Shown here: in pieces, positions 9,546 to 18,011 of the stretch
Layout: each line of letters starts with the position of its first letter
Numbering within the stretch: position 1 is the first letter of the stretch
NCBI RefSeq assembly: GCF_008801695.1
Contig: NZ_VZPF01000054.1
Location: 1 to 37,085, forward strand
DNA from: Pantoea stewartii subsp. stewartii
Lineage (GTDB): Bacteria; Pseudomonadota; Gammaproteobacteria; Enterobacterales; Enterobacteriaceae
Length of the DNA: 37,085 nt
Direction: 5' to 3'
Position numbers and translations under genes: made by a program
Notes under the pieces: generated by a model
Database searches by the model: none
What the model was told of the DNA's origin: nothing
What the model saw: only the letters and a program-made list of their open reading frames with translations

Positions 9546-10445
9546 ATGGCAAAAGACCGTGCGTTAACCCTTGAAGCTTTACGTGTGATGGATGCTATCG
9601 ATCGCCGGGGCAGTTTTGCGGCCGCCGCCGATGAGTTAGGGCGCGTGCCCTCGGCACTCAGTTACACCATGCAGAAACTGGAAGAGGAGCTGGATGTGGT
9701 GCTGTTTGACCGCTCTGGCCATCGCACAAAGTTTACGAATGTCGGACGCCTGCTGCTTGAGCGCGGTCGGGTGTTGCTGGAAGCCGCTGACAAACTCACG
9801 ACCGATGCCGAAGCGCTGGCGCGCGGTTGGGAAACGCAGTTGACCATCGTGACCGAAGCCCTTGTCCCTACCGATGCGCTGTTCCCGCTGGTTACAAAGC
9901 TGGCTGACAAGGCTAACACCCAGATATCCATTATGACAGAAGTGCTGGCAGGTGCCTGGGAAAGGCTGGAACAGGGGCGGGCAGATATCGTTATCGCACC
10001 GGATATGCACTTTCGCGCCTCAACTGAGATCAATACCCGCAAACTCTACAGCATCGTCAGCGTTTATGTAGCCAGCCCTGACCATCCTATTCATAACGAA
10101 CCCGAGCCGCTTTCAGAGGTTACCCGGGTAAAATATCGGGGGATTGCCGTGGCCGATACCGCACGCGAAAGGCCGGTGTTGACCGTACAGCTGCTGGATA
10201 AACAGCAACGTCTGACCGTCAGTACAATGGACGATAAGCGGCGTGCGCTTCTGGCCGGCTTAGGCGTGGCGACCATGCCCTATAACATGGTAGAGCAGGA
10301 TATCGCGGAGGGGCGGTTACGGGTCGTCAGCCCGGAATATTCTCGCGAGGTGGACATCATCATGGCCTGGCGTCGTGACAGTATGGGCGAAGCGAAAGCC
10401 TGGTGCCTGCGCGAAATCCCCCGCCTGTTAGCAAAGAAACACTGA
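9546..10445 (+). CDS. yhaJ: LysR-family transcriptional regulator YhaJ
   Basis: 299 residues, close to E. coli YhaJ. The N-terminal winged HTH reads LEALRVMDAIDRRGSFAAAA, DELGRVPSALSYTMQKLEEE and LDVVLFDRSGHRTKFTNVGR. The C-terminal ligand-binding domain includes LTIVTEALVPTDALFPLV and the late segment ALLAGLGVATMPYNMVEQDI. YhaJ activates yqjF and other genes in E. coli and responds to certain quinone-type aromatics; the ligand here is unknown. It converges on the PRD regulator pseudogene. Confidence 0.93.
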   Translation: MAKDRALTLEALRVMDAIDRRGSFAAAADELGRVPSALSYTMQKLEEELDVVLFDRSGHRTKFTNVGRLLLERGRVLLEAADKLTTDAEALARGWETQLTIVTEALVPTDALFPLVTKLADKANTQISIMTEVLAGAWERLEQGRADIVIAPDMHFRASTEINTRKLYSIVSVYVASPDHPIHNEPEPLSEVTRVKYRGIAVADTARERPVLTVQLLDKQQRLTVSTMDDKRRALLAGLGVATMPYNMVEQDIAEGRLRVVSPEYSREVDIIMAWRRDSMGEAKAWCLREIPRLLAKKH

Positions 10446-10449
10446 TAAC

Positions 10450-10470
10450 GGGCTGGACGCTATCCAGCCC
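10450..10470. terminator. Hairpin between convergent yhaJ and PRD regulator
   Basis: GGGCTGGA, loop CGCTA and TCCAGCCC form a perfect 8-bp stem five bases after the yhaJ stop. There is no clear T-run on either strand, so terminator activity is likely by position but unproven. Confidence 0.5.
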
Positions 10471-10483
10471 ACCTTGCCCCTAC

Positions 10484-12396
10484 TTACAGCCGACTCAGGC
10501 AGTCCAGCGCCACGGTTTTAAAACTGCTGAAGTCAGTGCTGTCGCGCAGGCGCGTCATCGCCCGCTCACGCATAAACGTGACGAAAAGGTCATAAATTGC
10601 CATGGCTTCTTCATACTCGCTTTTACTGATTGCCAGCAGAAAAATCACGTAAGCCGTATCGTCGCCCCACGGAATACCCTGTGGAGCCAGCACGGTGTAG
10701 ACGACCGTTTCCCGGGCCATGAGCCCCAGCGAGTGCGGTAGCGCAATGCCCTCGCCCAGCATGGTACTGACAATGGCTTCGCGTTCCTCCACGGATGCAA
10801 AGAAAGCCTCATCCACCACCCCTTCATTCTCAAGCTGATCGCATAATAACCGGAACAGATCCGACTGGCTCATGGGCGCATCAACAATCCGAAAATGCCG
10901 GGCATCAAAAAATTTCTCCAACATATAGGGGCGGGTACGATCCACCAGCACCAGCTTACCAATCTGCTCCAGCTGGAATTCGGTCGGGAACGGCGCCACC
11001 ACCACCACCGGTTTTTCTTTTTCGCTGACCCGCGCGGTAGAGATGACAAAGTCTTCTTCAATACGTTGACGCGCTTCGTATTCGCGCTGAGACAGGCACT
11101 GGGTTACCTGCAACTGGGGATAGTTTCGCAGCAGCATCGCTTCAATCATGCGCAGCGTGGAATTCCCGCTGTCGCACACCAGCAGCACCTGAGGGCGACG
11201 TTGATAGCCCACGTTGTAATGGCGCTCCAGCCCAACGCCAATATGCAGCACCAGGAAGCCAATTTCATTCTCACTGATGACGTAAGGCGAATATTTGCCC
11301 CAACTGGAAACCGCCGCCAGCGTTACGTCATAGGCCATCGGATAGTGCTGCTTGATATTACTTAACAGGGGATTGGGAATATGGATCTGATAACGCACCC
11401 GTGTGATCATGGTTTTAATATGGGTGAGCAGATCGGCACGCAACTGGGGATCGTTCTGCAGAACGTAATAGTAGTGTGTGTTAATAAAGCTGAGCAGATA
11501 GTCGACCAGCGCATCCGCGTCATCCGCATTGATCGTGCTGGGTGCGCTGTCCTGAATGCGCCGGGCAGCGATATTAACCTGTAGCCAGCTCTCCTCCGCC
11601 GGCGAAACGGGCTTGCCGATAAGCGGCAGCAGCGAATGAATCAGGGTTTGTGCCGCGTCGCGTATGGCATCGTCCATCTGTTCCGTGTCCGCGGGATCGT
11701 TAACCGGATAACCTTCGCTGATGCGCCGGACCGCCACCGCACAGTAAAACTGTAAATAGCGTTCGCCTTCGTCACTGAGACGGATATGGTGCTGGGCAAA
11801 ACAGCGTTGCAGGCACGGTTCCAGACTTTCCAGCAGGCCACCTTCCAGGGATTCCGGCGTGATCAGCGGGCTGTCTGGCTGCGACTGATCGATCTCGATC
11901 AACAGATCGGTTAAGCAGGTGCGGATCGCCACCTCGCTGCCAAACAGTTTCATGCCGTGGTGCGGTTTGCTTTCAATGCTGAGTTGGTAGCGTCCGAGCC
12001 ATTCACGTACGTCGGCCATGTCATTCTGCAAGGTCGCGCGGCTGACAAACCATTCTTCTGCCAGCGCTTCCAGTTTCAGCGAATAGGCGGCGGTCAGGAA
12101 GCGCACCAGCAGATAACGGATCCGCTCCTGAGAGGTACGCGGCACCCGGAGAGGGGCACGCGTTTGCTGCTGGAGAATAGTAAAACGCTGCGCGTCGGCA
12201 ATTTTAAGCTGATAACCGGCCCGCGATTCAACACAAACTGCGCGCCGTGCTGTTCCAGTAAGGCATTCAGGGCGGTGATATCCGTGCGTACGGTACGCGT
12301 TGACACGGCAAAGCGCCGGGCCAGCTCGTCCTGAGGCAAGGTTTCGTTTTTCAAAGCGTCAAACAGTTGCGCAAGGCGCTGATTAGGAAATCTCAC
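10484..12396 (-). pseudogene. BglG-type PRD/PTS-domain transcriptional activator, frameshifted
   Basis: Read through one frameshift, this is a regulator of about 637 residues. The N-terminal HTH is ELARRFAVSTRTVRTDITAL and a second HTH is LAEEWFVSRATLQNDMADV. Two PTS-regulation domains follow, then an EIIB-like domain with the cysteine motif VLLVCDSGNSTLRMIEAML, and a C-terminal EIIA-like domain with the phospho-histidine segment GIALPHSLG. Such proteins activate sugar-PTS operons according to their phosphorylation state. Starting from ATG 12396, the frame is lost near 12214-12220: CGGGCCGGTTATCAG needs one more G to give RGPGYQLKIADAQRF. The uninterrupted downstream frame is otherwise intact over 550 residues. 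Without correction only 100 residues would be made. It sits 118 bases downstream of dgaF and is probably the specific regulator of that cluster. Confidence 0.88.
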
Positions 12397-12514
12397 GTCG
12401 GTTTACCTGACTGAATGGAGAAAAGAGCAACACTCACAGAGTGCAGGAAACGCGGCTGTACGTCCAGGAAAGGGCGCGCCGGCCACAGTTTTCTGCGCCA
12501 GCGCACAACCTACG

Positions 12515-13255
12515 TCAGGCCAGCAAGGACTTGCTCATTGCCAGAAGCTGTTTGACGTCATCCACGCGGGTTTCACCGCTGGCCTGATCAATGATCGAAC
12601 TGTAAATATGCGGGATCACCTTGCTGACGCCCGCATCCAGCGCAATTTTTACGATCTCGCTAAAATTTGCCAGATCGATCCCGCCTGTCGGCTCCAGCCA
12701 AAAATCCTGCTGTGCACAGGCCTCCGCCACGGCGCGGTATTCTTCCACCCTGTCCAGACCGCCCATGGGGAAATATTTTACCGAGCTGCCGCCCATATCG
12801 ATCAGCATGGCGATCGCGGTGTCGATGGGCACGATGCCGTCGTTGCGCTGTGAGCTGAGCGGACCGGTCGAAATTTTTACTTTTCCTGGCGTCCCCGTCG
12901 GCGAGATCAAGCCGTTCACCAGCGTTTGCGACTGGCCAAGCAGCGCCCGGCTGGTGCCAACGCCGGTAAAGACCTAGTTAACATGCTGAGGCTGTAGCTC
13001 AGCGGCCAGTTCGCTGACCATGCGTGACTGCCGGGGATCGCCCGCACCCAGGCCAATCGAGAGCGCATTATTGATCAGCGCAGCATAGTCGCGCATATCC
13101 GCGATTGCGGCGTCATGACTGGCGTAATTCTTCGATAGCACACCGACCAGAACGTGCCCTTCTGCCGCCTGCCAGATAGCGCGCGCATTTTCTTTTGAGC
13201 CGGCCAGCACGTTGAGGCACAGCCGGTCTTGATAAAAATCAGGGGTAAGCGTCAT
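12515..13255 (-). pseudogene. dgaF: DgaF-like KDPG-type aldolase with in-frame TAG
   Basis: Both halves of a 246-codon gene are in the same frame, separated only by TAG at 12974-12976 (codon 94). The upstream part runs from MTLTPDFYQDRLCLNVLAGS to LQPQHVN; the downstream part resumes VFTGVGTSRALLGQ. A glutamine there (HVNQVFTG) is what I recall in the family, so CAG to TAG is the likely change. The Schiff-base lysine, predicted as K160 in SSVKYFPMGG, lies after the stop, so the 93-residue product would be inactive. DgaF cleaves 2-keto-3-deoxygluconate 6-phosphate to pyruvate and glyceraldehyde 3-phosphate. Its ATG overlaps the dgaE stop in TAATG, indicating coupled translation. Confidence 0.88.
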
Positions 13256-14370
13256 TAGTGTTCTCCGGTTATCAGCGCCTGAATACGGGTAAAAATGATA
13301 TGCAGCTGCTCAGCGCTGACGCTACGCACGTCGGCTTCGATAATGCCTTCATTCGCTTTGTAGCCACGGAAGTAAATGGCGATATCACCGTTTTTCAATG
13401 CCTGAACCAGATCGCCGGTTTGACGCGCAATTTTGGCTTCATCAAAGTGTATTTCGGCGCGTGCAATATCGCGTCCGGCCGCATCCCAGACGACGCGCGC
13501 AGCTACGCCGTCCAGCCCATTGAGGTTGTTAATAAAGGGCGTCATTTTTTCTACCATCTGTGCGCCGGTCACTTTCGGCTGGGTCAAATAGGACTCAATG
13601 GCCTGCGTCAGCCCCAGAATCCCCTCTTTGCCCACTTTCATGGTGCGGCCAATGCCGTTGCTCTGGCGCTTTACCCACTCAACAAGCTGGTGCTTACCGA
13701 TAACCAGGCCGCTGGTTGGGCCTTCAATCGCTTTTGCGCCGCTGTAGATCACCAGATCGGCACCGGCCTGGTAGTAACACTGCAAGTCCTCTTCGGCGGC
13801 GGCATCCACAATCAGTGGCACACCATGCTTACGTGCGACTTCTGCGGCCTGTGCAACGCTCAGGTGGCTCTTTTGTACGCAGTGATGTGACTTCACGTAG
13901 AGAATGGCGGCCGTCTGATCGGTCACCGCGGCGGAAAGCTGCTGAGCCGAGCATTCATTACTGTAACCCGCTTCAACCGTCCGGCCCCCACCCAGCGCGA
14001 TCATGCTGCCCACCGGCGCACCGTAGTTCACGTTATGCCCTTTTGGCACCACGATGTCGCGCGGCACGGTCAGCGGTGCACTGTGTAAATTATCCAGCAG
14101 TCAGTCATCATCTTTCAAAATGACGGCGGCCACGCTCTGGGCTATCCCTGCCGAGGCGCAGGAGACCACCAGCGCATTTTCCACTTTCAGTGGATTAGCA
14201 ATATACGCGCCGGTTTTATCGACCAGATCCTTTACTTCAAAGTAGTGCGCCAGACCGTACTTAACCGTATCGATCACCTCATCCGATGGCGTTGAAACGC
14301 CCAGTATGGTCATGCGACCGGAGGCGTTGATGACCTGCTTCAGGCCATATTTTTCATACAGAGAAGACAT
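13255..14370 (-). pseudogene. dgaE: DgaE-like D-glucosaminate-6-phosphate ammonia-lyase with in-frame TGA
   Basis: 371-residue PLP-dependent enzyme of the SelA-related family, broken only by TGA at 14101-14103 (codon 90). The N-terminal part MSSLYEKYGLKQVINASGRM ends at AAVILKDDD; the same frame resumes LLDNLHSAPLTVPRDIVVPK. Homologues I remember have tryptophan there, so TGG to TGA is likely. The predicted PLP lysine, K213 in IYSGAKAIEGPTSG, lies downstream of the stop, so the 89-residue product cannot act. In Salmonella DgaE converts D-glucosaminate 6-phosphate to 2-keto-3-deoxygluconate 6-phosphate plus ammonia, the substrate of DgaF. The start ATG 14370 has AAGGA upstream and overlaps the amidohydrolase gene by 17 bases. 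Confidence 0.88.
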
Positions 14371-15487
14371 GGTGTTTTTTTCCTTGTTCAGTAATCCAGC
14401 ACTCGCCGGCGACAATGGCGGCAAGGGGAATCAGGTGACGATCGCCCTGTTCCGCCAGCCCTTCCGCATCCACAAAGGACACCGGCTCTTGCGCGACGGT
14501 AAACAGCGTAAAGTCGGCATCGTAGCCGGGCTCAATACGGCCTTTGTGGCGTAAACGCAGGCCGCTGGCTGCCTGGTGAGTCACACAGGCGATAATCTGT
14601 GGCAGGGTCATGCCGACATTGAAAAACTTCGACATCACATGGGCCTGGGTATAAACCGGTCCATTGAGGCGGTTACGGCAGTAAATATCCGAACTGATGG
14701 TGTCAGGCAAAATGCCCTGTGCGATGGCCGCACGCGCGACCTCGAAACTAAAGCTGGCGCTGCCGTGGCCGACATCAAGCCGTACGTCGCGTGCCAGTGC
14801 ATGTTTGACGGCGGCACGCAGTTCGCCGTCGGGTGTCAGGATGCGATTGGGTTTGCCGTTATAGCAGTGAGTGATGATGTCACCCGAGGTCAGCAGTTCC
14901 GCGATCTCATCAAGGTTGGGTGGGTTGTTACCGATATTCACCATCAGCGGCAGATGGCCGTTTTCCTGCTGAATAGCTTTCGCGAGGACCAGCGGCTTAA
15001 TGCCGTTTTCGCCCACTACGCTGCTGCTCATACGGGCTTTAAGCCCCACAATAAAATCGGGGTGACGTTTTACCGCGTCGGCAATGGCCTGGCGATCAAT
15101 CTGCGTCATGTCCGCCAGTTCATTTTGGGTAATGATGCCAGTGCGCGCGATATTCAGCAGCGCGTAAACCTGCGTGCTCACCGCCCGGGTGCGCTGCCAG
15201 AAATCGTCAATGTCATTCGCGCCAGTGCTGCCTGCATCCACCACGCAGGTGACGCCGCTTTCCACGCCAACCCGATCGGGATGATCGTGGTAGACAGGGG
15301 ATTTTTCATAGCAGTGCACATGCGAATCAATCCAGCCCGCACTGAGATAACAGCCTTCTGCCAGCGTTTTCTCGACGGTTGCGTGGCCGCTGATTTCACC
15401 TGTGGCGGCAATCTTGCCGTCACGTATCGCAATATCGATCAGGGTTTCATCCGGCAAACGCGCACGCCGCAGAATCAGATCGTACAC
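14354..15487 (-). CDS. Amidohydrolase/deacetylase-family metallohydrolase (EF_0837-type)
   Basis: 377 residues, intact. It is a binuclear-metal amidohydrolase of the dihydroorotase/adenine-deaminase fold. Visible metal ligands are HxH in GWIDSHVHCYE, a candidate carboxylated lysine in IVGLKARMSSSVVG, histidines in IITHCYNGKPNR and LDVGHGSASFSF, and the aspartate in TISSDIYCRN. The start is GTG 15487 with a strong AAGGAGG five bases upstream. It always accompanies the DgaE/DgaF pair in this cluster type, as far as I recall, so it may release the amine from an N-acylated or cyclic precursor before the ammonia-lyase step; that is inference. A stable hairpin sits just upstream of its ribosome-binding site. 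Confidence 0.88.
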   Translation of the reverse strand: MYDLILRRARLPDETLIDIAIRDGKIAATGEISGHATVEKTLAEGCYLSAGWIDSHVHCYEKSPVYHDHPDRVGVESGVTCVVDAGSTGANDIDDFWQRTRAVSTQVYALLNIARTGIITQNELADMTQIDRQAIADAVKRHPDFIVGLKARMSSSVVGENGIKPLVLAKAIQQENGHLPLMVNIGNNPPNLDEIAELLTSGDIITHCYNGKPNRILTPDGELRAAVKHALARDVRLDVGHGSASFSFEVARAAIAQGILPDTISSDIYCRNRLNGPVYTQAHVMSKFFNVGMTLPQIIACVTHQAASGLRLRHKGRIEPGYDADFTLFTVAQEPVSFVDAEGLAEQGDRHLIPLAAIVAGECWITEQGKKHHVFSV

Positions 15488-15504
15488 AGGAACCTCCTTA
15501 ACTG

Positions 15505-15530
15505 CCCCGATCGGCCTGAACCGATCGGGG
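15505..15530 (-). promoter_or_regulatory. Intercistronic 10-bp hairpin before the amidohydrolase ribosome-binding site
   Basis: CCCCGATCGG, a 6-base loop and CCGATCGGGG form a perfect stem in the 53-base gap after the DUF4310 stop. No T-run follows, and AAGGAGG begins about 5 bases after the stem, so it is not a normal terminator. It may stabilise the upstream mRNA or set the ratio of transporter to enzyme expression. Confidence 0.65.
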
Positions 15531-15540
15531 GATAACAGGG

Positions 15541-16185
15541 TCAGATCGCCACAGGAAAGATCGCGCCCAGGATCATGGCACCCAGGATCGCACCGCCCGT
15601 GATCGGTTTATTCCACAGATAGAACACCAGCGCGCCCAGCAAGGATAAGAGGCCGATAGGAATTGAGGCACCCATCGCGGCCAGAATGATCAAGGGTCCC
15701 AGGAAACGGCCTGATGCATTGCCCGCCCCCATCATGACGTCCGCACCGTACGTGCTGTTGCTCTGATTGATGGTGAACTTACGCGCCAGGATAATGACGT
15801 AACCGATTGCCACACCGAGAATCAGGCCGGTGACCAGCGAAGCCGCAAAGTTAGCGACGGGGAAAACAAAACCCGCCCCGAGCAGCAACGCCGGCACGCC
15901 CAGACCGACACCGGTCTGGATCGCACCACCGATGTCCAGAATCCCGACCAGCGATCCTTCAATGATGCGAGCGAACAGGAAGCTGGCTCCGAAGGCAGCC
16001 ACCGCCCCATAGACGCCGGTATCGATTCCGGCCCGGAGCATGGACACGAAAGCGACTTCGTTAAACGCTCCAATGCCGTACAGGTAGTACATATGTGTCC
16101 CGGCAAACACGCCGGAGGAGAGCAAACCGACAAAAATCGGGAATGACCAGTCGGCATACCAGAAACCTTTGTTTGATTCTTCCAT
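15541..16185 (-). CDS. DUF4310 integral membrane protein
   Basis: 214 residues, strongly hydrophobic, with about six membrane segments and many glycines. It starts MEESNKGFWYADWSFPIFVG and contains GIDTGVYGAVAAFGASFLFA, SLVGILDIGGAIQTGVGLGV and the C-terminal GGAILGAMILGAIFPVAI. I recognise it as the DUF4310 partner that travels with DUF4311, DUF4312 and the SFCGS protein. Function is unknown. Position and topology suggest one of two membrane subunits of an uptake system for the substrate of the downstream enzymes. ATG 16185; only 13 bases separate it from DUF4311. Confidence 0.82.
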   Translation of the reverse strand: MEESNKGFWYADWSFPIFVGLLSSGVFAGTHMYYLYGIGAFNEVAFVSMLRAGIDTGVYGAVAAFGASFLFARIIEGSLVGILDIGGAIQTGVGLGVPALLLGAGFVFPVANFAASLVTGLILGVAIGYVIILARKFTINQSNSTYGADVMMGAGNASGRFLGPLIILAAMGASIPIGLLSLLGALVFYLWNKPITGGAILGAMILGAIFPVAI

Positions 16186-16198
16186 TGCAGACGCTCCG

Positions 16199-16975
16199 TT
16201 ATTTGCCGCTCAGGCTGTTATGAATACTGTCGAGCCAGCCGGGAATGCCGAGCTGGAAGGATTGCAGCATCTTCATATCGAAACCGCGGAAGAAGGCGCT
16301 GAGGACAAACAGGGCAACGATGGCGGTCATCATGACTTTGGTCACTTTGTGCCAGCCGCTCTCTTCAACCCCTTTGCCAATCAAAATTCCCAGCACCAGG
16401 CCCGGTACCGCATTGCCCATAATCAGCTGCGCCAGACCGCCAAAAATGGTGGCCCAGAAGCCCGATTTCTTACCGGCATCGATTGCGGCCAGCCAGAAGA
16501 TCACGGGCATGACCGTGTTCACCAGCAGATTCGCCGCAGGGACCAGCACTTTGACCGCCGTAACCTGCAGGGCCGCCGGAACGGCAGAGGCCGTCGAATT
16601 CAAAAACGCGACCACCACCATGCCGATGATGCCGCAGGCGATAGCCATCTTTTTTGGATCGTGCAGCGTTTGCGCGACGTTGCGGTTTTTGACCATGATG
16701 GCCGCCGCGCCCCAGTTGGGGATGATGCGGTGATCCACATCCTGGGTGAATGCACCCGCCGCAACGGAGGAAGCCCAGGCATTGAAAAAGAAACCCAACC
16801 CAAAAGAGAAGTGAGAAGCGGGATCGCCTTCACAGGAGTTGAGTTCACCCAGTGTGCGAAACGCGCCCATACCTTGTGTCGTCGGCGCGTGGAACATGCG
16901 GGCAGCGCCAGCACCCACACCGACGCCCACAAGGCCGCCGATGATTAACGACTTGAGCAAAATGATGAGAAACAT
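16199..16975 (-). CDS. DUF4311 integral membrane protein
   Basis: 258 residues with about six to seven membrane segments. The N-terminal helix MFLIILLKSLIIGGLVGVGV is followed by a polar conserved-looking block, GELNSCEGDPASHFSFGLGF and TQDVDHRIIPNWGAAAIM. Later segments include NLLVNTVMPVIFWLAAID and GLVLGILIGKGVEESGWH. Charged residues and histidines embedded between helices look like a substrate path. I know the family only as a conserved hypothetical of this operon (DUF4311). With DUF4310 it is the best candidate for the membrane channel of the proposed transporter. ATG at 16973-16975. Confidence 0.82.
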   Translation of the reverse strand: MFLIILLKSLIIGGLVGVGVGAGAARMFHAPTTQGMGAFRTLGELNSCEGDPASHFSFGLGFFFNAWASSVAAGAFTQDVDHRIIPNWGAAAIMVKNRNVAQTLHDPKKMAIACGIIGMVVVAFLNSTASAVPAALQVTAVKVLVPAANLLVNTVMPVIFWLAAIDAGKKSGFWATIFGGLAQLIMGNAVPGLVLGILIGKGVEESGWHKVTKVMMTAIVALFVLSAFFRGFDMKMLQSFQLGIPGWLDSIHNSLSGK

Positions 16976-17008
16976 CCTCTTTCCTTATTTATGTTGTTTG
17001 AGGCTGAC

Positions 17009-17305
17009 TTACACGCGGGTGAACGCAACTTTATCGCCGTCCAGACAGGTCACGTTGATGGTGACCTCCAGATCGACACTGAAGTGCCTGCGCTCGCGTG
17101 CCAGGAAAAAGAAAAGAAATTTTTCGGTTCTGATGCGCTCCTGCGCGCGCACCACCTTTACGTCCTGGGGTTCGATGCGCAGCAAAATCTTGTTGGCGTT
17201 GCGCAGGACTTCGTGCTGCACCCGGCTGAGCGCATCAGAGAACGCTTTCGCTTTGGTATCGCCTTTGCCGCTTACGGCTACCGAGGTTGTAAAGGTCTCT
17301 TTCAT
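17009..17305 (-). CDS. DUF4312 small soluble protein
   Basis: 98 residues with no signal peptide or membrane segment. It begins MKETFTTSVAVSGKGDTKAK and alternates predicted beta strands with charged helices (AFSDALSRVQHEVLRN, then ILLRIEPQDVKVVRAQERIR) and ends in VDLEVTINVTCLDGDKVAF. The family is DUF4312, of unknown function, found with DUF4310/4311. Its size and soluble character would suit a cytoplasmic accessory subunit of the membrane pair. The SFCGS stop is only three bases upstream of its ATG, so stoichiometric translation is likely. Confidence 0.8.
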   Translation of the reverse strand: MKETFTTSVAVSGKGDTKAKAFSDALSRVQHEVLRNANKILLRIEPQDVKVVRAQERIRTEKFLFFFLARERRHFSVDLEVTINVTCLDGDKVAFTRV

Positions 17306-17308
17306 TCC

Positions 17309-17665
17309 TTATCCACCGTGTTTTTTGTGCCAGGCCTGAACCAGACGTTCACCCAGCTCTTCTTTATCCATAAACCCGAAGCCCAGCACGGTGGCGCCTT
17401 CGTTGATGGCTGTCACACCTTCATCCACTGAGCGCATGCCGTGTTTGGCTTTGTAGCCATACTTGTTTTGTGCCGTAATCGCCCCCGCACCGCCGCTGCC
17501 ACAAAAAGAAATGCCAAAGTCGGCATTCTCAGCCTTCATCACATCGCCCAACTTCATGTCAGCTGCCACGCCGGGCACGACAACGGCACGCCCGCCCGCT
17601 TTCTCAACGCCGGCCGCCACTTTCTGTCCTTTACCTAGTCGATCGCCTATTACTACGGTTACCAT
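17309..17665 (-). CDS. Glycine-rich SFCGS-family protein
   Basis: 118 residues from ATG 17665, with GAGAGG upstream; an upstream in-frame extension overlaps the PRD gene and I reject it. It begins MVTVVIGDRLGKGQKVAAGV, a short beta-alpha unit, and carries the family signature ADFGISFCGSGGAGAITAQN, then YGYKAKHGMRSVDEGVTAI. The cysteine followed by a glycine/serine loop at the end of a strand resembles, in layout only, the phospho-cysteine loop of PTS EIIB proteins. This is an inference, and the family is officially uncharacterised. It is soluble and co-transcribed with PRD, DUF4312, DUF4311 and DUF4310. Confidence 0.82.
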   Translation of the reverse strand: MVTVVIGDRLGKGQKVAAGVEKAGGRAVVVPGVAADMKLGDVMKAENADFGISFCGSGGAGAITAQNKYGYKAKHGMRSVDEGVTAINEGATVLGFGFMDKEELGERLVQAWHKKHGG

Positions 17666-17693
17666 ATGTCTGTACCTCTCATGGTGGTGAAAA

Positions 17694-18011
17694 TCAGTCG
17701 TTCTTAGCCACTTCAAAGTGGACGGAGAGCAGCCAGGCTTCTTCCGGCGGTAAATTGCCAAACAGATCCACGACCTGCTGCGCCAGTGCCATTGACGCTG
17801 GCGAGATCTCATCGAACAGATCCGCCTCCACCTCCGGCAGCCCTTCACCGGTTACCGATCGCAATGCCATTGCGCGGACATGCGAAGCCAGCATTTGCAG
17901 CTGTACCGCGTTCGGTTTAATGGACCGCTCGGCAAACAGCGCGCCGATCTGGGTCATTACGCGATCCGCCAGGGCCTGAATCGTTTGCTGCTCGTCTTGT
18001 GACGCGTTCAT
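17694..18011 (-). CDS. Solitary PRD-domain protein (EF_0829-type)
   Basis: About 105 residues from ATG 18011, chosen because GGAG lies eight bases upstream; an ATG at 18059 would add an unusual 16-residue leader. The protein is one PTS-regulation domain with no DNA- or RNA-binding part. Two histidines stand in typical PRD contexts, ASHVRAMALR and LLSVHFEVAKND, and could be phosphorylated by HPr or an EIIB. It is the first gene of the operon, so it may sense the phosphorylation state or modify the full-length PRD regulator at the other end. I know of no described mechanism for such single-PRD proteins. Confidence 0.82.
   Translation of the reverse strand: MNASQDEQQTIQALADRVMTQIGALFAERSIKPNAVQLQMLASHVRAMALRSVTGEGLPEVEADLFDEISPASMALAQQVVDLFGNLPPEEAWLLSVHFEVAKND

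Noticed and set aside
14101..14103. Selenocysteine recoding of the TGA in the SelA-related dgaE gene
   Set aside because: The position is a tryptophan in homologues, no cysteine or active-site role is known there, and I saw no convincing hairpin just after the codon. A nonsense mutation is simpler.
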